A stretch of 64,000 bases of DNA. Origin: Sphagnum magellanicum. Taxonomy: Eukaryota; Streptophyta; Sphagnopsida; Sphagnales; Sphagnaceae. The DNA is taken from assembly GCA_021904315.1 (NCBI GenBank), contig CM038907.1:26047223-26111222 (forward strand), given 5' to 3'. The position numbers and the translations under genes are program-made. Of the stretch, positions 57,945 to 64,000 are shown in pieces (position 1 is the stretch's first letter; each line of letters opens with the position of its first letter). The notes under the pieces were generated by a model. The model made no database searches, was not told the origin of the DNA, and saw only the letters and a list, made by a program, of their open reading frames with translations.

Positions 57945-58904
57945 TGTCGCAACCCTAGCTTTGGGCTCGCGACCAAGGCAAAGGGAAGCCCGGGAGCTAA
58001 GCCAAGAGGAAGCCCGGGAGTTAAGCCAAGAGGAAGCCCGGGAGTCACATCACATACTCCCGGGAGTGCAAGAAAGTGCTAGGGAGTGTGAGGGAGTGAA
58101 CACTCACACTCCCAAGGCAAACTCCCACTTTGCGAGATGGAGTCCCGGTGGACTCCCAAAACTTCAGAGAGCGATTGCAGGGGTCAAACCTCAATGGATT
58201 GTGGCGTTCTTTATATCATTGAAAAGATCTTGAAGCGTAAATATCTAAAATGGGCTCGAATTTCTCATTTGGACATCTGAAACACAAGTTATGGCCAAAA
58301 GAAGGGTCGGGAGTCGAATTCCCGGGAGTCTGCCAGTTTTGACTCCCGACCACTAAAAGTCGGGAATCGACCCGAAATACTTGGCTGCAGAGAACGTGCG
58401 ACATACCGTTGGAAAGGTCTTGACGAGACCTACAACTTTTCTTCAGACTGCATCGCGATCCGAGGTCTGCTCGCAAAGTTATGGGGTTCCAAAGTCTCGG
58501 GAGTCCCATTTGGCGCGATTCCGGGACTCCCGCGCGGGAGTCCCGGGAAAAATAGCCATTTGGATGTAGCCTCCGTGGAGAGCTGCAGAGTATACTATAA
58601 GGGGGAAGGTGGTGGCTTCCCCCAAGTTCGGGCCGTGGTGAGTCTTGTGTGTCCGTGTTGCCCGTGGTTCGTCCTAGCACCAAGTGTGCTTTAACTTTGC
58701 ACTAACCACTTTGTGTGGGTTGTGTGCAGGCCCGTGTGAGTGACTAAAGCTTGTCAACTCTTCCTAGTCCCATCTCGGAGCTCCAACCCGCCCCTCTACC
58801 CCTCAAAGGGTTGTGAGCTAGGGAGCGTGCTCCGACTCCTCCTTATTTTGCTGCTTTCTACTTGGGCTCACATTTGAGTCCCTTGAGGAGTTGGGAATGC
58901 GTCA
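57945..58904 (+). mobile_element. 960-bp LTR copy B, inverted relative to copy C
   Basis: Runs from TGTCGCAACCC to TGCGTCA (TG...CA ends), with a TATACTATAAGGGGG promoter-like box near 58593 and three 25-bp units around AAGCCCGGGAG at 57984-58044. It is the near-identical reverse complement of 61060-62019 (a handful of differences where compared). Instead of a primer-binding site it is followed by reverse-transcriptase sequence in the opposite direction. Confidence 0.9.
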
Positions 58905-59512
58905 TCAAGCCATTCTCGGAAAATGTCGTTCATGAGGGTGCAAAATGTGACGGGTGCATTGGTGAGCCCAAATGGCATCACCAAAAATTCATATGAACCA
59001 TACCTTGTGCGGCAAGCGGTCTTTTCCTCATCCCCTTCTGCAATTCGAATTTGGTAATACCCAGAACGTAGGTCAATCCTACTAAACACTTTGGCTCCCG
59101 AAAGTCGATCAAACAAGTCATCAATCCGAGGCAATGGATACCGGTTCTTGACGGTCACCTTGTTAAGGGCTCTATAATCCACACACATCCTCAAAGTCCC
59201 ATCCTTCTTGTGAACAAAAAGGACGGGGGCCCCATATGGTGACTTGCTAGGCTTGATGTATCCCTTTGCGAGGAGCTCTTTGAGTTGAACCTTAAGCTCT
59301 CTTACCTCCTCATGGTTCATTCGGTATGGGGCCTTGGCGGGAGGTGCCACTACCGGCATCACTTCGATTGCATGGTCAACTTGTCTTCTCGGGGGCAATT
59401 CATCGGGGAACTCTTCGGGCATCACATCCGGAAATTCTTTTAACACTTGCTTGATGCACTTGTGGGGGCTCACCACTTTGGTGCCCTCCCTAGGTTCAAA
59501 CTCATCTAGCAC
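58905..59512 (-). pseudogene. Truncated Ty3/gypsy reverse transcriptase
   Basis: The minus-strand frame encodes the first half of a gypsy [52 protein letters not shown] split over its motifs, [15 protein letters not shown] and [15 protein letters not shown]. It is cut at [11 protein letters not shown], where LTR copy B begins, just before the expected YLDD catalytic box. RNase H and integrase are absent. The frame is shifted relative to the upstream protease. It cannot yield active enzyme. Confidence 0.9.
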
Positions 59513-59859
59513 CTACATGACACACAACATGCTTTTTCCAAGTTTTTGGCCAACATCAAGTGGATGGTGATCCCACCCACACTAGGCACTTCATGGGCCT
59601 TCACTCGCACGATCCCATTCTTGGATGGGATCCTCACTAGCCTATTGTGCCCTTCTATGAGCACATTGTTTCTTGTGATAAATTCCATTCCCAAAATGCA
59701 ATCCATTCCACCCAAGGTGGAAACCAACAAGTCCACCTTGCTTCTCCAATTTCCCAATTGGAGGGGCACATCTCTTGCTTGGAACTTGGTGGGATGGGGA
59801 ATCCCATCCGCAAAGTGCACTTCGATGGGTGCCTTGAGCTCCTCCAAAGAGAGCCCCAT
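59506..59859 (-). pseudogene. Retrotransposon aspartic protease region lacking its active site
   Basis: The frame carries the gypsy protease body (VDLLVSTLGGMDCILGMEF, NNVLIEGHNRLV) and ends in a stop near the RT frame. The N-terminal D-S/T-G catalytic motif is missing. The sequence passes from Gag (GNGASKGL) to the protease segment SHNFITQGSAERMG with a repeated GGGGCTTC at the join, which looks like a deletion between short repeats. Confidence 0.8.
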
Positions 59860-59879
59860 TCTTTCCGCACTTCCTTGGG

Positions 59880-61010
59880 TTATGAAGTTGTGGGAAGCCC
59901 CTTAGAAGCCCCATTCCCCAATTTGAGTTTGGGGCAATCCTTGGAATAATGGCCCACTTCATTACAATTAAAACATGCTCCCCTAGGTTTCCCACTAGCA
60001 TCTCCCTTGGGTTGGCTCCCTTTGAAAGGAGCCCCCTTCTTCACAAAATTTCCCTTGGGTTTAAAACCCAAGCCTTGGAATTGTTTGGGCTTTTCCCCCT
60101 TTGAGGTGTCTTGGCCTCGATTCCATTCCCCTTCATGGCGTGCCTTCTTATGAGGGAACTTGGTATCCCTCTTGAATCCGGACTTCTCACCTCGTCCCAC
60201 ATCCGAGAAGCCTTCCACTTTCAAGATGGCTTCGGTTAGTGAGGCGGGCCAATTCTCTTCAAGTTTGCGCTTGGCCCAAGTTGGAAGCCCCATCACAAAG
60301 TGGCACACCCGGTCTAACTCATGCATATGCCTAATTTCAAGCATGAGCTCGAAGTAAGCCCTCACATATTGCCGCAAGTTGTCATTGCTTGCATTCACCG
60401 AGTCACGGAGTTTGCACCTTGAAATGTAGTCGGAATTCTTGGGAATGAATTCCAACTCAATACGCTCCTTGAAGAATTCCCAAGTATAACCATGGGTCTT
60501 CCCTTCTTCTTGCCTCACGGTCCTCCACCATGTGGAGGCATAGCCCTTCAAATAGGATTGGGCAAGTTCCACGGCCGAGTGCCGACCAACCTTGGCAGCA
60601 TGGAGGTAATCTTCCATTTCTGCAAGCCAAGCATCCACAACCTTTCGGTCCCGGGCCCCTTCAAAGTTTCGGGGCCTAGCGGGCTTGAACCCCACACCTT
60701 TGGATGATCCTCCTTTGAGGGCAGCAACCAATTCATTGTAATCGGGCCTATTCATTTTGAGTAGGACCTCCAATTATTCCAGGGTGAAGAGCACCGCATT
60801 GGGTTGTTCCTCTTCACTTTCATGGTCCTCATGAATATCATGGTCTTGCTCACCTTCGGAATCCTTTTGTTCTTCCCCACTCATGGCTTGGGGTGGAACA
60901 TCCAGGTCTTGGGGTGGAACATCCAGGTCTTGGGTTGGAACATCCGGGTCTTGGGTGGGTTCTTCCACCATGGTCTCTTGGACTACCTTGCGGGACTTCT
61001 TTGGTGCCAT
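59880..61010 (-). pseudogene. Gag of a Ty3/gypsy element with an in-frame stop
   Basis: Starts MAPKKSRKVVQETMVEEP shortly after the primer-binding site. It continues through an acidic stretch with PPQDLDV repeats, an in-frame TAA at 60774-60776, the retrotransposon Gag core (AWLAEMEDYL, YASTWWRTVR, FFKERIELEFIP) and a CCHC zinc knuckle (CFNCNEVGHYSKDC). Both halves are in the same frame, so the TAA is a single nonsense change. It ends at 59880 without continuing into the protease. Confidence 0.9.
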
Positions 61011-61039
61011 TCGAACTCCCCAATAAGTGGATCGAGCTC

Positions 61040-61057
61040 ACCAGAGCTGTGATACCA
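61040..61057 (-). other. Primer-binding site, initiator tRNA-Met type
   Basis: On the minus strand TGGTATCACAGCTCTGG follows the end of LTR copy C after two bases. It closely matches the 3' end complement of initiator tRNA-Met (TGGTATCAGAGC), the usual primer of Ty3/gypsy elements. It shows that copy C is the 5' LTR of the minus-strand element. Confidence 0.85.
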
Positions 61058-61059
61058 AA

Positions 61060-62019
61060 TGACGCACTCCCAACTCCTCAAGGGACTCAAATGTGAGCCC
61101 AAGTAGAAAGCAGCAGAATAAGGAGGAGTCGGAGCACGCTCCCTAGCTCACAACCCTTTGAGGGGTAGAGGGGCGGGTTGGAGCTCCGGGATGGGACTAG
61201 GAAGAGTTGACAAGCTTTAGTCACTCACACGGGCCTGCACCCAACCCACACAAAGTGGTTAGTGCAAAGTTAAAGCACACTTGGTGCTAGGACGAGCCAC
61301 GGGCAACACGGACACACAAGACTCACCACGGCCCGGACTTGGGGGAAGCCACCACCTTCCCCCTTATAGTATACTCTACAGCTCTCCACGGAGGCTACAT
61401 CCAAATGGCTATTTTTCCGGGGACTCCCGAGTGGGAGTCCCGAAATCGCGCCAAATGGGACTCCCGAGACTTTGGAGCCCCATAACTTTGCGAGCAGACC
61501 TCGGATCGCGATGCGGTCTGAAGCAAAGTTGTAGGTCTCGTCGAGACCTTTCCAAGGAAATGTCGCACGTTCTCTGCAGCCAAGTATTTCGGGTCGATTC
61601 CCGACTTTTAGTGGTCGGGAGTCAAAACTGGCAGACTCCCGGGAATTCGACTCCCGACCCTTCTTTTGGCCATAACTTGTGTTTCAGATGTCCAAATGAG
61701 AAATTCGAGCCCATTTTAGATATTTACGCTTCAAGATCTTTCCAATGATATAAAGAACGCCACAATCCATTGAGGTTTGACCCCTGCAATCGCTCTCTGA
61801 AGTTTTGGGAGTCCACCGGGACTCCATCTCGCAAAGTGGGAGTTTGCCTTGGGAGTGTGAGTGTTCACTCCCTCACACTCCCTAGCACTTTCTTGCACTC
61901 CCGGGAGTATGTGATGTGACTCCCGGGCTTCCTTTTGGCTTAACTCCCGGGCTTCCTCTTGGCTTAGCTCCCGGGCTTCCCTTTGCCTTGGTCGCGAGCC
62001 CAAAGCTAGGGTTGCGACA
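61060..62019 (-). mobile_element. 960-bp LTR copy C (5' LTR of the minus-strand element)
   Basis: Read on the minus strand it runs TGTCGCAACCC...TGCGTCA, is exactly as long as copy B and almost identical, and is followed by the primer-binding site and gag. The right edge at 62019/62020 abuts integrase-coding sequence in plus orientation. I found no matching 5-bp target duplication at 57945 and 62019. Confidence 0.9.
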
Positions 62020-62567
62020 GGTGGCGCCTTTGGGAGTTGGCAAAAACCAACTTGGAGAAGGCGCACAAAAGGTACAAGGATTTTGCGGACAAGTCCCGAC
62101 GAGAGGTGAAATGCCAAGTGGGAGACGAGGTGTGGTTGAACATCAAGAACTTTTGATTATCCAAAGGATTAAGTCATAAGTTCTTGGGCCCATATGCGGG
62201 TCCATTCAAAGTGTTGGAAAAGAAACTTTCCGACACTTATAAGTTAGAACTACCGGAAAATCTTAGAGTTCACCCCACATTTCATGTTTCCTTCTTGAAG
62301 CCGGTCGCCCGTGATGCCTCAACGCCTAATCGAGAGCACACCTCAAGGCCCCCACCGGACTTGGTTCATAATGAACCAGAGTTTGAGGTGGAGGCTGTGC
62401 TCAAATCAAGGCAACTTAGAGGGCGAGAGCGGGAGTACCTAGTGAAGTGGAAAGGATACCATCCGATAGAAGCTTCTTGGGTGAATGAATCCGACATGGA
62501 ACATGCCCAAGAAGCCATAGAAGAGTTCCACACTAGACCGACAAAGAAAAAAAGACGTAGAGAATGA
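62020..62567 (+). pseudogene. Integrase C-terminus and chromodomain of a chromovirus
   Basis: The plus-strand frame starts mid-integrase (WRLWELAKTNLEKAHKRY, VGDEVWLNIKNF), is stopped by TGA at 62154-62156 where the family has Arg (CGA to TGA fits a methylated-cytosine transition), and continues as LSKGLSHKFLGPYAGPFKVL and VHPTFHVSFLKP. It ends in a chromodomain (EYLVKWKGYHPIEASW) and a basic tail KKKRRRE. Chromodomains of plant chromoviruses steer insertion to marked chromatin (family knowledge). Upstream pol is missing, replaced by the inverted structure. Confidence 0.9.
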
Positions 62568-63355
62568 TGAGGACATCACCTTTCTTTTAGTGGGGAAGAG
62601 TGTCACATAAAATGTACCACATCAAGTTGCAAGTGAAATAAAGGCATTAAAACTTCCAAGAGATTGTACCATGAAAAATTTGTATAAGGCAAATAGAGTT
62701 GTCGAATGGCATGGGACAAATGGAACTATTTCGCGTAGGCCCAAATCAAAATCGGATTCCTCCTTGGGGTTGAGGAAACTTGGCCCCGAGAGAGGAGGCA
62801 AACAAGGTGAGCTTGCGGGGACATGCACATGCCTTAAGTGCATCCCGAAGGGTTGGTTGGTAGTGTGGCCAACGCGGGAAGTCATGACCCCGCTCACATA
62901 TTTTAAGTGTAGTTTGGGACTTGGGTTTGGCAAACCCAAGTGTTGCTTCTCGTACCTTGATAAGCAAACCTTTTAGTTAAGGCTTGGTTGTTGTGACCAA
63001 GGCGCGAGATAGGAAAAGGAGTCATGTCAAATAGCTTAGGTCAAGAGTAGACTTGACTTAAGTTCCTCATGAGGGGAAGAATGAAAAAAGTTCCTCCCAA
63101 ATGAAGAGCTTCGTCAAACTAGGATAGTTTAGTCCTCTTTTGACGAAGCGTTGGATGAGGGTTTTCCATAAGACCCTCTTGGACTTGTCAAGAAAGTGTT
63201 GGAATCTTGGGGACGCCTAAATTAGCTTAAGACATGGTCCAAGCCGCAAAGAGTTAGCAAATGGCCAAGGATCCAAAGAAAGCAATTACAATTGTATGAA
63301 GGAAAGTTCTAAGTGTCAATGAGGACATTGACCTCTTTCTTCTAGTGGGGGAGAA
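62568..63355 (+). other. 3' internal region of the chromovirus, two polypurine-tract-like sites
   Basis: Non-coding. A first PPT-like site (TTTTAGTGGGGAAGAG, 62586-62600) is followed by TGTCACATAA, and a second (CTAGTGGGGGAGAA, 63342-63355) directly precedes LTR D. Both are preceded by a similar GAGGACAT...CCTTTCTT or GAGGACATTGACCTC phrase, implying a duplicated or composite 3' end. Confidence 0.6.
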
Positions 63356-64000
63356 TGTCGCAACCCCACTTTGGCCAAGTGTGGGGGTGAAGCCCAACAC
63401 TTGGAAAAGTTGGAGGTTTGAAGTCCTCCGGGACTCCCGAATGTTCAGAGCTCGACAACAAGGCCCAAAACACCTCGCATTGGGGTTTTCTTGGTGTCAT
63501 TGAAAAGGTCTTGAAACGTAGATATCGAAAATGGCCTCGCATTGGTAATTCGGACACCTGCAGCCCAAGTTATGGGCAAAAGAAGGGCCGGGAGTCAAAC
63601 TGGCAGTTTGACTCCCGACCACTAAAAGTCGGGAATCGACCTCTTCCCGACGTCTCCTTGAAGAGTGCGACACGGCGTTGGAAAGCTCTCGACGAGAGCT
63701 ACAACATTGATTCAAGACTCGTCCCGATCTGAGTTTAGGGCGAGGAGTTATGGCCGTTCAAAGTTCCGGGAGTCCAGCCGGGACACTTTCGAGACTCCAT
63801 TTCGGGAGTCCCAACAAAATGTGCCATTCGGATGTAGCCTCCACGACCAGCCGCAGAGAATACTATATGGGGGAAGGTGGTGGCTTCCCCTGAGTCCGGG
63901 CCGTGGTGAGTCTTGTGTGTCCAAGTGCCCGTGGCAAGTCCCAACACCCAAAGGTGTTCCGAATGCTAAACTAACCCGATTTGGTTGGTTTTTGGATGCA
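63356..64000 (+). mobile_element. LTR copy D (3' LTR of the older element), cut by window end
   Basis: Starts TGTCGCAACCCC right after the polypurine tract. It shares GACTCCCGACCACTAAAAGT, TACTATATGGGGGAAGG and CCGTGGTGAGTCTTGTGTGT with copies B and C but is substantially diverged. The end is beyond the window, so its partner and target duplication cannot be checked. Confidence 0.85.

Noticed and set aside
58216-58683. 155-codon frames in LTR copies B and C
   Set aside because: The frame lies entirely within the LTR, occurs in both copies as expected from sequence identity, and has no known domain; it crosses the promoter-like box.
57945-62019. DNA transposon with 960-bp terminal inverted repeats
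   Set aside because: The inverted repeats have LTR ends, a promoter-like box and an adjoining tRNA-Met primer-binding site with gag, and no transposase is present; inverted LTRs fit better.
1-64000. CRISPR arrays, bacterial operons or prophage
   Set aside because: Spliced nuclear genes and plant transposons dominate; no direct repeats with regular unique spacers were seen.

Overview
This is plant nuclear DNA. The genes have many short GT-AG introns and AT-rich intergenic sequence between them. One gene encodes a long intronless-looking P-class pentatricopeptide repeat (PPR) protein, an RNA-binding family greatly expanded in land plants. The phosphatidylinositol 4-kinase aligns best with the plant PI4K-alpha1 type. 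Chromovirus-type Ty3/gypsy sequence and two Helitron-like elements are also present. Moderate introns (mostly 75-450 bp) and low gene density could fit a bryophyte or another non-flowering plant, but the sequence does not settle the lineage.

Left part (1-12.4 kb): a possible 3' end of a gene at the left edge; a complete three-exon gene on the minus strand for a membrane-anchored, helix-rich LysM protein (3768-5413); a small unrecognised two-exon minus-strand candidate (8325-8801); a tRNA-Ile(UAU) gene on the minus strand (9001-9074); and a five-exon plus-strand gene for a mitochondrial TCAIM-like (DUF4460/DUF4461) protein (9760-12320).

Middle desert (12.4-30.7 kb): AT-rich sequence with no convincing gene. 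It holds decayed telomere-like (TTTAGGG-like) tracts, a degenerate minisatellite, a 510-bp non-autonomous Helitron with internal tandem repeats and a G-rich array (20177-20686), hairpin-forming inverted repeats and a possible poly(A)-tailed retroposed segment.

Gene-rich part (30.7-51.7 kb): a PI4K-alpha gene in 26 coding exons (31571-44573), whose intron phases I could match throughout, and a convergent minus-strand PPR gene (47815-50910). The PPR stop codon lies inside a good splice donor, and a phase-matched downstream exon may extend the protein. The PPR 5' side faces a telobox-containing, probably bidirectional promoter region.

Right part (51.7-64 kb): a tandemly repeated unresolved region, a second Helitron on the minus strand (55391-57196) with correct A/T flanks, then a rearranged chromovirus-type retrotransposon cluster. 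In the cluster two 960-bp LTR copies of nearly identical sequence lie in inverted orientation (57945-58904 and 61060-62019) around a broken gag-protease-RT stretch. That structure is nested in an older element of the same LTR family, whose integrase tail, chromodomain and 3' LTR lie to the right. The inverted-LTR palindrome and the two Helitrons are the most unusual structures in the window.
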